64,000 nt of DNA from Pseudomonadota bacterium (GTDB lineage Bacteria > Pseudomonadota > Alphaproteobacteria > UBA8366): positions 1-64,000 of the forward strand of contig JAYZAS010000021.1 in the NCBI GenBank assembly GCA_036339585.1, read 5' to 3'. Within the stretch, counting starts at the first letter, position 1. Each line of letters opens with the position of its first letter. A program made the translations under genes and the position numbers. Under the pieces are notes generated by a model, which was not told where the DNA came from, searched no databases, and saw nothing but the letters and a program-made list of their open reading frames with translations. Of the stretch, positions 46,535 through 56,852 are shown in pieces.

Positions 46535-48097
46535 TCACGCGCTAAGCATCTCAGGTGCAGTCTTGGAACGCTTATCTGCAAGCTTATTCAGAGCATTTAT
46601 ATAGGCTTTTGCTGAAGCCACTAACGTATCCGTATCCGCCCCTTGTCCATTGACGGTTTTGCCATCCTCTTCCAACCGAACTGTTACTTGTGCCTGAGCA
46701 TCGGTACCCTCCGTCACTGCATGCACTTGGTAAAGTTGCAAACGGGCTGAGTGGGGAACTATAGCGCTAATGGCATTAAAAGTAGCATCCACGGGGCCAT
46801 CCCCCGTTGACTCTTGAGAGCATATTACACCATCAATCTTCATCTCTAAATAAGCCTTTTGTGGACCAGCTGATCCGGCGATAACGCGTAGTGTCGAAAA
46901 TTTTATCGACTCGGCAGCATGCGTCATCTCATCTTTAACTAATGCTATAATATCTTCATCGTAGACGTCTTTTTTCTTATCTGCCAATGCTTTAAATCTT
47001 ACAAAGGCCTCCTCTATCGCATTATCCCCAAGCTGGCAGCCAAGCTGTTCAAGCTTATCTCGAAATGCGTGACGACCAGAATGCTTACCTAATACGAGCG
47101 AGGACTGTGTTAACCCCACCGACTCTGGCGTCATAATTTCATAGGTACCAGCATGCTTCAGGACACCATCCTGATGAATTCCTGCTTCATGCGCGAATGC
47201 ATTGGCACCGACTATCGCTTTATTAGGCTGCACCGCAAATCCCGTGATGGAAGACAACAAACGGCTCGCTCCTATAATCTTTTCCGTAGCTATCGCCGTA
47301 TCAAATGGCATCAAATCTTGCCGTACCTTCAAACCCATGACGATTTCTTCCAATGATGCGTTTCCTGCGCGTTCTCCAATGCCATTTATTGTGCATTCGG
47401 CTTGGCGAGCTCCCGCCCTTATAGCAGAGAGGGTATTTGCAACTGCTAACCCTAGGTCGTTATGACAATGGACCGAAATTATTGCCTTATCGATATTTGG
47501 CACGCGATCACAGAGTGCCGATATAATGTCAAAGAATTCGTCAGGCATAGTATAGCCGACAGTATCCGGGATATTAATTGTTGAAGCACCGGCCTTGATT
47601 GCCGACTCTACGCAGCGGCATAAAAAATCTATTTCTGTTCTTGTCCCATCCTCTGGACTCCACTCCACATCGTCACAAAGGTTCCGAGCATGACTTACCG
47701 AGTCAATTATTGCACTATGCACCTGTTCCGGTGTCATTTGCAGTTTATGTTTCATATGAAGCGGGCTCGTAGAAATGAACGTGTGAATTCGCGGTTGCTT
47801 TGCGTGTTTCAAAGCTTCCCAAGCGCGTTCAATATCTTTGCGCCCTGAGCGCGCCAATCCGGCCACCTTTGCATTTTTAACAACTTTAGAAACTTCGGAA
47901 ACAGCCTCAAAATCGCCAACAGAAGCAATCGGAAAACCCGCTTCCATCACATCCACACCCATCCCATCAAGGTACTCAGCGATACGCAGCTTCTCCTCCA
48001 GGTTCATTGAACAACCCGGCGATTGTTCCCCATCACGCATGGTAGTGTCAAAGATCTTAATACGTTGTAGCTTTTGGCCAGGTGTACCTGTTATCAT
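46535..48097 (-). CDS. leuA: 2-isopropylmalate synthase
   Basis: First enzyme of leucine synthesis, condensing acetyl-CoA and 2-ketoisovalerate (520 residues from this start). Metal and substrate motif IKIFDTTMRDGEQSPG, HCHNDLGLAVAN and the GIGERAGNASLEE loop are present, then the C-terminal LeuA regulatory domain (after residue about 395), which carries leucine feedback control. I prefer the ATG with AGAAGAGG nine bases upstream; ATG 48106 and TTG 48124 extend it by three and nine codons. It lies between ilvC and mreB. The leuC/leuD pair is far away. Confidence 0.95.
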   Translation of the reverse strand: MITGTPGQKLQRIKIFDTTMRDGEQSPGCSMNLEEKLRIAEYLDGMGVDVMEAGFPIASVGDFEAVSEVSKVVKNAKVAGLARSGRKDIERAWEALKHAKQPRIHTFISTSPLHMKHKLQMTPEQVHSAIIDSVSHARNLCDDVEWSPEDGTRTEIDFLCRCVESAIKAGASTINIPDTVGYTMPDEFFDIISALCDRVPNIDKAIISVHCHNDLGLAVANTLSAIRAGARQAECTINGIGERAGNASLEEIVMGLKVRQDLMPFDTAIATEKIIGASRLLSSITGFAVQPNKAIVGANAFAHEAGIHQDGVLKHAGTYEIMTPESVGLTQSSLVLGKHSGRHAFRDKLEQLGCQLGDNAIEEAFVRFKALADKKKDVYDEDIIALVKDEMTHAAESIKFSTLRVIAGSAGPQKAYLEMKIDGVICSQESTGDGPVDATFNAISAIVPHSARLQLYQVHAVTEGTDAQAQVTVRLEEDGKTVNGQGADTDTLVASAKAYINALNKLADKRSKTAPEMLSA

Positions 48098-48442
48098 GCC
48101 TTTCATCCTCTTCTCATTTACCAACTTGCCTCTTCAGACCCTTGGTATCAATCCAAAATGCACGGGCACTGAGAGACGAGCTGATCAAATGGGAGAGTAA
48201 CCGGCAAATAGATCCATGTCGACATAAAGGCACAAATTCCAATACTAAACTAATGTTAACAGATATTACTTACCCCGCTACATTGGAATACAGTTATTCA
48301 CCGATTCCCATTTGTCTTCAATACAAAGACTATAAATAACGATGATACACATTCGTTTCAGAATAACATGCTGGCAACAAGTCAAATAAAAGGGGCTGCC
48401 TTCCTTACCTTTAAGGAATTTTTTCAATCCTTCCGCTGCAAA
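48098..48442. other. Intergenic region between ilvC and leuA
   Basis: About 345 bases without a gene on either strand that I can support. It contains an inverted repeat beside the ilvC stop (annotated separately) and AT-rich sequence where a leuA promoter may lie. I looked for a leucine-rich leader peptide and did not find a convincing one. Confidence 0.4.
48401..48424 (+). terminator. Inverted repeat with T-run near the ilvC stop
   Basis: TTCCTTA and TAAGGAA form a 7-bp stem with a four-base loop, followed on the plus strand by six Ts. For the minus-strand ilvC transcript it lies about 20 bases past the stop but has A-run before the stem rather than U-run after, so its terminating strength there is uncertain. 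Confidence 0.4.
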
Positions 48443-49474
<1,032 letters not shown>

Positions 49475-49532
49475 CTAGTAAATGAATCTCTTGCAGCTTT
49501 CAGAAAAGATGCCTCTAATTTCCTCGATATTT

Positions 49533-50108
49533 TCAGGCGCCTCTACCAATAGCTACCACCCCACTTCGCGCTACCTCTATTCGACCAAGCTCGCGCATAA
49601 GGTCAATAAAAGATTCTACTTTATCTGTATCCCCTGTCATGGCGAATACGAACGACCGGGTCGTTGTATCTACAACTTTAGCACCAAAAATATCTGCACA
49701 CCTCAGAACTTCCGCACGCTCAGGCGATTTTGCCTTGGTTACCACTTTAACCATTGCAAGCTCGCGTTCAACATGCGGACCTTGCTGAGTAAGATCTTTG
49801 ACCGAATCCACGGGTACAAGACGTTCTAACTGGTTCCGAATTTGTTCTATCACCATTGGTGTACCAGAAGTAACAATGGTTATTAATGACATACTATTAT
49901 CATGCGTAACAGACGCTACGGTGAGGCTTTCGATATTATACCCGCGCCCGGAAAATAGCCCTATAACGCGGGCCAGAACCCCAGGCTCATTAATGACCAT
50001 CACCGCCATGGTATGCGGCTCTATGCTTTGATCACTATCGGTCATAAAATAGGCAGACCCGGGTTGCGGTTTCACATTCTTTGTGCGTGATGCTACTTTT
50101 TTTGCCAT
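49533..50108 (-). CDS. ilvN: Acetolactate synthase small (regulatory) subunit
   Basis: Regulatory subunit (191 residues) of acetohydroxyacid synthase, binding valine through its N-terminal ACT domain (HTMAVMVINEPGVLARVIGL then SGRGYNIESLTVA). A C-terminal ACT-like domain follows (EVLRCADIFGAKVVD). The first 21 residues (basic, Lys-rich) may be an extension; MTDSD is an alternative start. It lies nine bases after ilvB. Confidence 0.96.
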   Translation of the reverse strand: MAKKVASRTKNVKPQPGSAYFMTDSDQSIEPHTMAVMVINEPGVLARVIGLFSGRGYNIESLTVASVTHDNSMSLITIVTSGTPMVIEQIRNQLERLVPVDSVKDLTQQGPHVERELAMVKVVTKAKSPERAEVLRCADIFGAKVVDTTTRSFVFAMTGDTDKVESFIDLMRELGRIEVARSGVVAIGRGA

Positions 50109-50117
50109 TTGTTTTAC

Positions 50118-51890
50118 CTAAACTAACACCTTACCCTTTTCGGTTACCTTGCCGGAACCTTTGCCTTTGGCTGCCGGGCCGAGCAGCATCTCATTATGAG
50201 GAGAACCTGACGGTATCATTGGATAGACATTCTCGGTTGGATCTACCACAATATCAGCGATTACCACATTATCAACCTCAACCATTTCATTTATAACATC
50301 ATCGATTTCGGAGGTTTTTTTTGCACGAAGACCAACCGCACCAAAACTCTCGGCTAATTTAACAAAATCTGGCAGAGCTGCTGCATAGCTCTCTGAATAT
50401 CGCCCACCATGCAATAGTTCCTGCCATTGACGAACCATGCCGAGGTATTCATTATTCAAAATAAACACTTTGACCGGCAAATGATGTTGCATTGCGGTTG
50501 ATATCTCCTGCATATTCATCATAAACGATGCCTCACCGGCTATATCAATAACAAGTTTGCCAGGGTGTCCTGTTTGAACTCCCAAAGCTGCAGGGAAACC
50601 ATACCCCATTGTTCCAAGACCTCCTGAGGTCATCCAATGGTTTGGCTTTTCAAATTTTAAGAATTGTGCGGCCCACATCTGATGCTGGCCAACTTCAGTA
50701 GTAATGAAAGTATCTCGCTTTTCCGTAAGCGATTGGAGCCGTTCCAGTGCATATTGTGGTTTAATAATCTCACCGTCTTTTTTGTAGGCAAGACAATCAC
50801 GTGATCTCCAATCCTGGATTTGTTTCCACCATGCCTTAAGCTCTTTACTATTACGCTTACGATTTTTCTTTTTATCCCAAGCGACGGCTAATTGTCCCAA
50901 TACATGGCCAACATTTCCAATTATCGGAATATCTACAGCAACATTCTTGTTTATGGATGATGGATCGATATCGATATGAATAATTTTGGCATCGGGTGCA
51001 AACGCATCGAGCCTCCCGGTAATCCGATCATCAAACCGAGATCCAACAGCAATCATCACGTCGCAACCATGCATTGCCATATTGGCTTCGTAAGTACCAT
51101 GCATACCAAGCATGCCGAGAAACTGCTTGTCCGACGCAGGAAATGCCCCAAGGCCCATGAGTGTTAGGGTGCACGGATAACCAGTGGCACGCACAAAATC
51201 CGTAAATTTTTTGCATGCTGCAGGGCCAGCGTTAATTATACCTCCACCCCCATAGAAAATAGGTTTCTTGGCATTTGAAAGTAAATCAACAGCTTTATCA
51301 ATTGCCCGAGTTTTTCCACGCGTAGCTGGACGGTAGGTCGCTGGCTTGACAGACTCAGGAACCACATAAGGACAGTCAGCAAATTGTATATCTTTTGGCA
51401 AATCAACAACAACAGGGCCCGGGCGACCTTTGCGAGCTACAAAAAATGCCTCATGAATAGTCCTAGCAAGATCTTTAGGCTCTTTGACTAAATAATTATG
51501 CTTGGTGCAAGGTCGCGTGATACCAGTGGTGTCACATTCCTGAAAAGCATCATTACCAATAAGATGGGTCGGCACCTGACCTGTAAGACAAACAATTGGT
51601 ATAGAATCCATTAGCGCATCGGTTAAACCAGTCACTGCATTGGTAGCGCCTGGCCCCGAGGTTACTAAGACAACGCCAACTTTCCCTGTTGAACGTGCAT
51701 ATCCCTCGGCCATATGAACTGCTCCTTGTTCGTGACGAACAAGCACGTGACGAACGCTACTCTGCTGAAATATCGCATCATAGATAGGCAACACAGCCCC
51801 TCCGGGATACCCAAAAACAACTTCTACGCCTTGGTCAATGAGTGACTGAATTACAATTTCAGCACCATTCATGCGTTTTAGAGACGCCAC
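50118..51890 (-). CDS. ilvB: Acetolactate synthase large subunit
   Basis: ThDP-dependent acetohydroxyacid synthase catalytic subunit, 590 residues, condensing pyruvate with pyruvate or 2-ketobutyrate. The activating Glu is in LVRHEQGAVHMAEGYAR, the FAD-linked middle domain has SRFDDRITGRL, and the ThDP/Mg motif reads IAGEASFMMN then LNNEYLGMVRQW, with Glu where GDG-type motifs have Asp. An ilvB-ilvN-ilvC order follows. Length is normal. Confidence 0.96.
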   Translation of the reverse strand: MASLKRMNGAEIVIQSLIDQGVEVVFGYPGGAVLPIYDAIFQQSSVRHVLVRHEQGAVHMAEGYARSTGKVGVVLVTSGPGATNAVTGLTDALMDSIPIVCLTGQVPTHLIGNDAFQECDTTGITRPCTKHNYLVKEPKDLARTIHEAFFVARKGRPGPVVVDLPKDIQFADCPYVVPESVKPATYRPATRGKTRAIDKAVDLLSNAKKPIFYGGGGIINAGPAACKKFTDFVRATGYPCTLTLMGLGAFPASDKQFLGMLGMHGTYEANMAMHGCDVMIAVGSRFDDRITGRLDAFAPDAKIIHIDIDPSSINKNVAVDIPIIGNVGHVLGQLAVAWDKKKNRKRNSKELKAWWKQIQDWRSRDCLAYKKDGEIIKPQYALERLQSLTEKRDTFITTEVGQHQMWAAQFLKFEKPNHWMTSGGLGTMGYGFPAALGVQTGHPGKLVIDIAGEASFMMNMQEISTAMQHHLPVKVFILNNEYLGMVRQWQELLHGGRYSESYAAALPDFVKLAESFGAVGLRAKKTSEIDDVINEMVEVDNVVIADIVVDPTENVYPMIPSGSPHNEMLLGPAAKGKGSGKVTEKGKVLV

Positions 51891-52031
51891 AATATTCTCC
51901 AGATATTAATTATTACAGGTTCAAATCCGACTAGCCTGCTCGGTACTTCATGAAACCGTGTTCGTGGTTTATGCGCAAGCAAACTCTTCGACACAAGCCC
52001 AAACAATAGGCTCTCAGCTGAAATGGGTCAA

Positions 52032-52979
52032 CTAATTAGCTATAATAAATGAAAAGATATCATTACAAATACTTTCCGAATATTGCCTGCGGATATGTAA
52101 ATCTGGAATAATCTGATTCCGAAACCACGTCATTTGACGTTTGGCGTAGCGCCGCGTCGCTTGCTGAGCTCTTGCGACTGCATCTGCAAGATCGTGCTCA
52201 CCAGCAAGATAGGCACTAATTTCTGGCACACCCAAAATTCTCGAAGCTGGCTGATTGGAGCCTAAGTTAAGCTTTTTAAACGCTCTTACTTCATCCACAG
52301 CACCTTCTTTAATCATTTTCTCAAATCGTTTTCCACAAACCTCGTAAAGCTCTTTGCGTGGGGGGTCGAGGAGAATCGTTTTAAATTTAAATTTGTTATT
52401 CGCCCCAATAGCCGGCATGCTCTGCCAAGCCAATAAAGATTTGCCCGATGCTACCAACACTTCCAATGCCCGTGATACTCTCTGACTATCCCCCGGAGCC
52501 AAACGATTAGCTATCTTGTCTCCACGAGCGACTAATTCAGAATGCAAAGACTCAGAACCCTCTCGAACCAACCGCTCTTGGATCTCGGCGCGCACACTAT
52601 TGGGGATATAGGGCGTTGGAGGCAACCCATTTACAAGAGCCTTTAAATAGAGACCGGTACCCCCACAAATTATAGGTAAAGACGACTGATCAAAGGCTTT
52701 TTTGATCTCGACAATCGCTAGTTTCCTCCACTTCCCCACGTTAAAACTTTCTGTAACTGAGAGTGCTCCGTACAGCTTGTGGGGTACCTTCGCCTCATTT
52801 TCAACTGAGGGACGTGATGTTAAGGTACGAAACTCACGGTATACCTGCATACTGTCGGCGTTAATGATCACACCATTAAATCTTATTGCAACTGCAAGCG
52901 CGGCCGCTGATTTGCCGCTGGCTGTGGGGCCGGCAATGATGAGTCCAGTATTTGGCGAAGATTGTGCATTGTGTGTCAT
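52032..52979 (-). CDS. miaA: tRNA dimethylallyltransferase MiaA
   Basis: Prenylates A37 of tRNAs reading U-initial codons. P-loop GPTASGKSAAAL is at about residue 15; the substrate motif NADSMQVYREF and the catalytic GGTGLYLKAL follow, with C-terminal RRYAKRQMTWFRN. The frame is open 44 codons further upstream, but that part is antisense to serB, so I start at MTHNA (315 residues). Its ATG overlaps the serB ATG on the other strand by two bases. No ribosome site is visible, so leaderless translation is possible. Confidence 0.95.
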   Translation of the reverse strand: MTHNAQSSPNTGLIIAGPTASGKSAAALAVAIRFNGVIINADSMQVYREFRTLTSRPSVENEAKVPHKLYGALSVTESFNVGKWRKLAIVEIKKAFDQSSLPIICGGTGLYLKALVNGLPPTPYIPNSVRAEIQERLVREGSESLHSELVARGDKIANRLAPGDSQRVSRALEVLVASGKSLLAWQSMPAIGANNKFKFKTILLDPPRKELYEVCGKRFEKMIKEGAVDEVRAFKKLNLGSNQPASRILGVPEISAYLAGEHDLADAVARAQQATRRYAKRQMTWFRNQIIPDLHIRRQYSESICNDIFSFIIAN

Positions 52980-53916
52980 GACACTTAACGATACAGATGT
53001 TAACGCTATGGACAAAGTACTTACTTTAATTGATGAAAAAACTGGCCTCGAAGAGTCATATGTTATCGAGGTTATGTCAGCAATGGCTAGAATGGGAGCA
53101 ACCGTCAACACTCCGGAATGGCTTCACTTTAATACTGCCGCCGATTTAAAATTCTGCGGCATAGGCTGTAATGACGCACGTGATATTGCCTATCAGGTTT
53201 CACTTAGCAACAAGAAATTAGATGCCATAGCACAACAGACAGAGGGACGCCGAAAAAAACTTCTTATTGCAGATATGGAATCGACCATAATAGAAAATGA
53301 AATGCTTGATGAATTAGCTGAAGATGCAGGCATCTACGACCAGATAGCAGATATAACTGCGCGTGCTATGAATGGGGAAATAGACTTTGAAAAAGCTATT
53401 GAGGAAAGAGTAAAGTTACTTGCTGGTTTGCATACCTCTGCCTTACACAATACGGAAAAACGGATACGCCTCATGGAAGGCGCAGAACAGCTGATTACGA
53501 CAATGAAGTCAAAAGGGGCCTATTGTGCTTTAGTGTCGGGAGGTTTTACTTTTTATACCTCTAACATCCGTCTCCGACTTGGCTTTGATTTTGATCAGGC
53601 CAACGAGCTTGAAATTATTGATGAGAGGCTTACAGGGCAGGTAATCAAGCCAATCCTTGGCCGTAGCGCTAAAGAAAGTCGTCTCCGCGCTCTCTGTAAG
53701 CAACAGAATATCCCGTTAACCGCCACAATGGCCGTAGGTGATGGGGCAAATGATCTTGCTATGTTGGCGACAGCTGGCTTGGGAGTAGCATTTCATGCAA
53801 AACCAAGCGTTGCTGAAAAATCTGAAACACGGGTCAATCATAATAGCCTCACGGCACTTCTATACTTGCAAGGCTATAAGGTCGAGGATTTTGCCATCAA
53901 GGATTTTTGTCGCTAG
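52978..53916 (+). CDS. serB: Phosphoserine phosphatase
   Basis: HAD-family phosphatase making serine from phosphoserine, 312 residues from the ATG that overlaps the miaA start. An N-terminal domain of about 80 residues precedes the HAD core. Motif I reads LIADMESTII, so the second acidic residue is Glu rather than Asp; motif II is VSGGFTFYT, and motif IV VGDGANDLAML. The start MMSPV (52936) or MDKVL (53008) is possible. Its end overlaps the MFS4 stop by 20 bases on the other strand. Confidence 0.93.
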   Translation: MTLNDTDVNAMDKVLTLIDEKTGLEESYVIEVMSAMARMGATVNTPEWLHFNTAADLKFCGIGCNDARDIAYQVSLSNKKLDAIAQQTEGRRKKLLIADMESTIIENEMLDELAEDAGIYDQIADITARAMNGEIDFEKAIEERVKLLAGLHTSALHNTEKRIRLMEGAEQLITTMKSKGAYCALVSGGFTFYTSNIRLRLGFDFDQANELEIIDERLTGQVIKPILGRSAKESRLRALCKQQNIPLTATMAVGDGANDLAMLATAGLGVAFHAKPSVAEKSETRVNHNSLTALLYLQGYKVEDFAIKDFCR

Positions 53917-55120
53917 GCAGAGAATATGCCACGATGTTTGCCATAAGCATTGACGCAGCGACAAGATAAAAAACACATATAAGACCATATTTATCTGCAA
54001 TAAAGCCACTAGTCACAACCAATACTGGTGTCCACGCACTTTGCATCGCAAACATTACACTGGCTGCCGAGGCACCATGCCCCTGTGGCGCAAGGTCCAT
54101 CATCCAAGCTTGAGTAACAGGTCTAATTGCATAGAGAGCAAATCCTAAAATAGTTATTCCAACAACGAATATAGCTGCATCGCTGATAATGGTAAGGCAA
54201 ACGATTACAATCGTAATCGCAGACAGGCCGGCCATGACGATAGGACGCCGACCAATTCTATCAGACCATGTTCCTGCGAGTGGTCCGGTTACAAAGCCAC
54301 CAACCTGCATGGTTGCCATTGCAAGACCTTGCGCCTTTTCGGACAAACCTAGATTATCGACCAAGTATAAGGGAAGGGAAAAAAATATAACGAACAACGC
54401 TGAAGTTCGAAAGGCAGCCATTACTGAAAGTCCCAGTATAGCTCTATTTTTAATGAGCGAGACAAGGCCAGCCACATACTGACGTCTATCCATACCACGT
54501 TCTTTCCCACCAATATTTTTATTGGTATCTTTTGGTGACACCAAAATGAGCAATGCCACGCCGATGATAAAAACTGGCACTGCGCTAGCAAAAGCGGTCA
54601 CCTGCCAGCTCAACTGGAAGAAACCCACCAGCACAGAAACGGCGATCAATGGAGCTAGAATATCACCGAGGCTTGCTCCAACAGAATGAACGGAAAGTGC
54701 GTAGCCCTTATTTCCTGAATATTTCTGAGACAAAAAAGCAAGAGCAGCCGGATGCCATAAATTGTTGGACGCGCCGATCACCGCCATCATTAAAGCTAAG
54801 GTTAAAAAATCACCCGATAATCCGCATACGAAAATAGCTATGCCGCCCGAAATAACAGAGATCACTTGAAATAGTACACGCTTCCCAAAGATATCAACCA
54901 TTGCTCCGCTTACCGCGTTGGCAGCAAAAGAAGCAATGTGGAAAATCGCATGAAGGATACCGATCTCAGCATAATTGAGAGAGAAAGTTATTTTAATCCA
55001 TGGTGTCAAAACGGTGAAGACCATGTAGACCCAGTGGACCGCACCATGGCCAAGCCCGACCAAAACTATAGAAGTCTGTCCTTTGATTTTGAGGGCCTCA
55101 ACAAGGCCAAATTTGAACAT
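53897..55120 (-). CDS. MFS transporter, array member 4
   Basis: Twelve-helix major-facilitator carrier, 407 residues. It has GLGHGAVHWVYMVFTVLTPW in helix 1 and VDIFGKRVLFQV after helix 2. WSDRIGRRPIVMAG lies in the second half, and YAIRPVTQAWMMDLAP recurs in all four array members. The helix-1 GH...H signature and the RPV-W-D segment suggest a shared ligand site. It is the last and most serB-proximal copy, overlapping serB by 20 bases at the convergent ends. Substrate unknown. Confidence 0.9.
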   Translation of the reverse strand: MFKFGLVEALKIKGQTSIVLVGLGHGAVHWVYMVFTVLTPWIKITFSLNYAEIGILHAIFHIASFAANAVSGAMVDIFGKRVLFQVISVISGGIAIFVCGLSGDFLTLALMMAVIGASNNLWHPAALAFLSQKYSGNKGYALSVHSVGASLGDILAPLIAVSVLVGFFQLSWQVTAFASAVPVFIIGVALLILVSPKDTNKNIGGKERGMDRRQYVAGLVSLIKNRAILGLSVMAAFRTSALFVIFFSLPLYLVDNLGLSEKAQGLAMATMQVGGFVTGPLAGTWSDRIGRRPIVMAGLSAITIVIVCLTIISDAAIFVVGITILGFALYAIRPVTQAWMMDLAPQGHGASAASVMFAMQSAWTPVLVVTSGFIADKYGLICVFYLVAASMLMANIVAYSLPSDKNP

Positions 55121-55385
55121 TAGCCTAACTGCCTGACATTTGCGGGATTTTGGCGGAAAAATATAAGAATATGTGCAAAGAAGCCTGCTGCATAATAAGG
55201 GGTCCTAAAACTAGTAACTTCAAGATTATTTTAGCCCTAAGGATTGCTGATTGTTGGGCACTAAAATATTAGTGACCGCAAAGAATGTGTGATCTCGTGC
55301 CCGGCGCGAGTAGAGCAAGAGTTCCATTTTCTGGTTTTTTCAAAATAATCAGGTTCAGCTGCCATGAAACGAGGCCTTTTGTTGG

Positions 55386-56603
55386 TTAACTCTCATTCGC
55401 AGGATTATTTTTTGGCAAGAGGAAAGTCAAAATATTCGCCCCTAGCATTATGGCAGCAAAAAAATAGAATACATCTAACATACCTCTGTTATCAGCAATC
55501 CACCCCCCTACTATCGGTACTAAGGCATTGCCAGCCGCCTGCATGCTGAACATAACACTTGTAGCTGAGCCTCGAAATTCGCCCGGAACAAGATCTACTA
55601 TCCAACGTTGGAGCACAGGCCGCATTGCAAAGAGTACAAAACCAACCAATGAAATAACAAAAATGTAAGTGGTCGGGTTAGTGATATTTGTGGCTAAAAT
55701 TATTGCTAAAGACGAAATGGTGATACATACAAACAATACTGGCCGCGGTCCAAAACGATCTGAGGTATATCCACCAATTGGTGTGGCCAAGCCACCAGCA
55801 ATTTGCATTGCCAACATTCCCGTTCCCATCAGGGCAGCACTTACGCCCAGCACATCGATCAAATAAAGTGGAATGAAGACTAGCAATCCGTTTTGGGCCA
55901 TCGTTCGCAATGAACTAACAACGCAAACCATCATTGCCGGAATATTTGCTAATAAATCAATATAGCCGGCAAGGTAGGCCCTCAATCCCATTACCTTACT
56001 CTGCTTTCCATTAGTCCGTTTTTCTTTATGCAAAAGAATAGTCGCCAACAATGCCGCTGCTAGGAACCCCGGAACTCCTCCCGTCATAGCGGCAACTTGC
56101 CATGAGCCAATTAATGTCACTATCAATCCGCCAACCTGAAAAGCGATCGCTTCTGAAATATTTGCAGCGACAACATGAATAGAAAAGACCATGCCCTTCG
56201 CATTCTCATACTCCTCTGCCAAGAAAGCAAAAGCAGGCGGGTGCCAACCTTGTACGCCGACGGCCAGCATCCCAGCGAAAATGCATATCAAAAGAAAAGA
56301 TGGAGAAAACCCCAGCGCCAACATACTTATGCAGCAGATAAGAGCAGATAAAATAATGAACAAAACTCGGCGCCCACTCATATCAACAGCCAGTCCTGTG
56401 GCGAAGTTTACCAAAAATCCCGTGATATGAAATGTAGAGACAATTAAACCGGCTTCCGTATACGTAAGTCCCAATGCCTGTTTCATGAATGGCACAAGTA
56501 TAACAAATGTGCCAAAGGCATAATGTGTAGCGCCATGCCCAAACGATAGTAATATTACTGGCGCAAAAGGTTTACCACTTAATGAAACCCGTTTTTGGCT
56601 CAC
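55386..56603 (-). CDS. MFS transporter, array member 3
   Basis: MFS carrier of 405 residues, paralogous to its neighbours. Helix-1 SFGHGATHYAFGTFVILVPF, loop VDMSGRRVLFIIL, second-half TSDRFGPRPVLFV and FAMRPVLQRWIVDLVPGEF match the array pattern. Spacing to the next copy is about 250 bases, so each may have its own promoter. Confidence 0.9.
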   Translation of the reverse strand: MSQKRVSLSGKPFAPVILLSFGHGATHYAFGTFVILVPFMKQALGLTYTEAGLIVSTFHITGFLVNFATGLAVDMSGRRVLFIILSALICCISMLALGFSPSFLLICIFAGMLAVGVQGWHPPAFAFLAEEYENAKGMVFSIHVVAANISEAIAFQVGGLIVTLIGSWQVAAMTGGVPGFLAAALLATILLHKEKRTNGKQSKVMGLRAYLAGYIDLLANIPAMMVCVVSSLRTMAQNGLLVFIPLYLIDVLGVSAALMGTGMLAMQIAGGLATPIGGYTSDRFGPRPVLFVCITISSLAIILATNITNPTTYIFVISLVGFVLFAMRPVLQRWIVDLVPGEFRGSATSVMFSMQAAGNALVPIVGGWIADNRGMLDVFYFFAAIMLGANILTFLLPKNNPANES

Positions 56604-56746
56604 ACTTTTGCCCTCACGTTACCATCCACTTACCTGTTCAAAGCCTTGTATAATTTCCCATTTGTGGGGCACTAAATACGATTGCCAGCAACCACCCGCC
56701 AAGTCCAGTTCGGAAGACGAATGGTCCAGTCGTGAATAATTCTTTT

Positions 56747-56766
56747 ATAGTGAAAAACAACACTAT
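56747..56766. repeat. Inverted repeat between MFS copies 2 and 3
   Basis: A perfect 6-bp dyad ATAGTG-N8-CACTAT lies in the 249-base gap about 145 bases upstream of MFS copy 3. It could be an operator. No similar site was found upstream of the other copies by eye. Confidence 0.25.
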
Positions 56767-56852
56767 TATAACTTTTAGACGCACGAATCTTGATGGATCC
56801 TCGAACCTTCTCTAGCAGAAATTACTGTTTGAGAGCAATAAGTGATGTTGGT

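Noticed and set aside
48125-48442. Leucine attenuator leader peptide before leuA
   Set aside because: No short frame rich in leucine codons with a ribosome site and a paired terminator could be found.
51915-51932. GGTTCAAATCC, the T-loop consensus of a tRNA
   Set aside because: Flanking bases do not form a T-stem, and no acceptor, D or anticodon arm can be built around it in the miaA-ilvB gap.
52702-52977. Long N-terminal extension of serB reading into miaA
   Set aside because: The frame there is antisense to miaA coding sequence and has no phosphatase-like content; the likely start is 52978 or nearby.
52980-53111. N-terminal extension of miaA by 44 codons
   Set aside because: It is antisense to serB and the P-loop position fits the MTHNA start.
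55285-55315. GC-rich CTCG...CGAG dyad between MFS copies 3 and 4
   Set aside because: Only four pairs per arm and no T-run; too weak to call a terminator.
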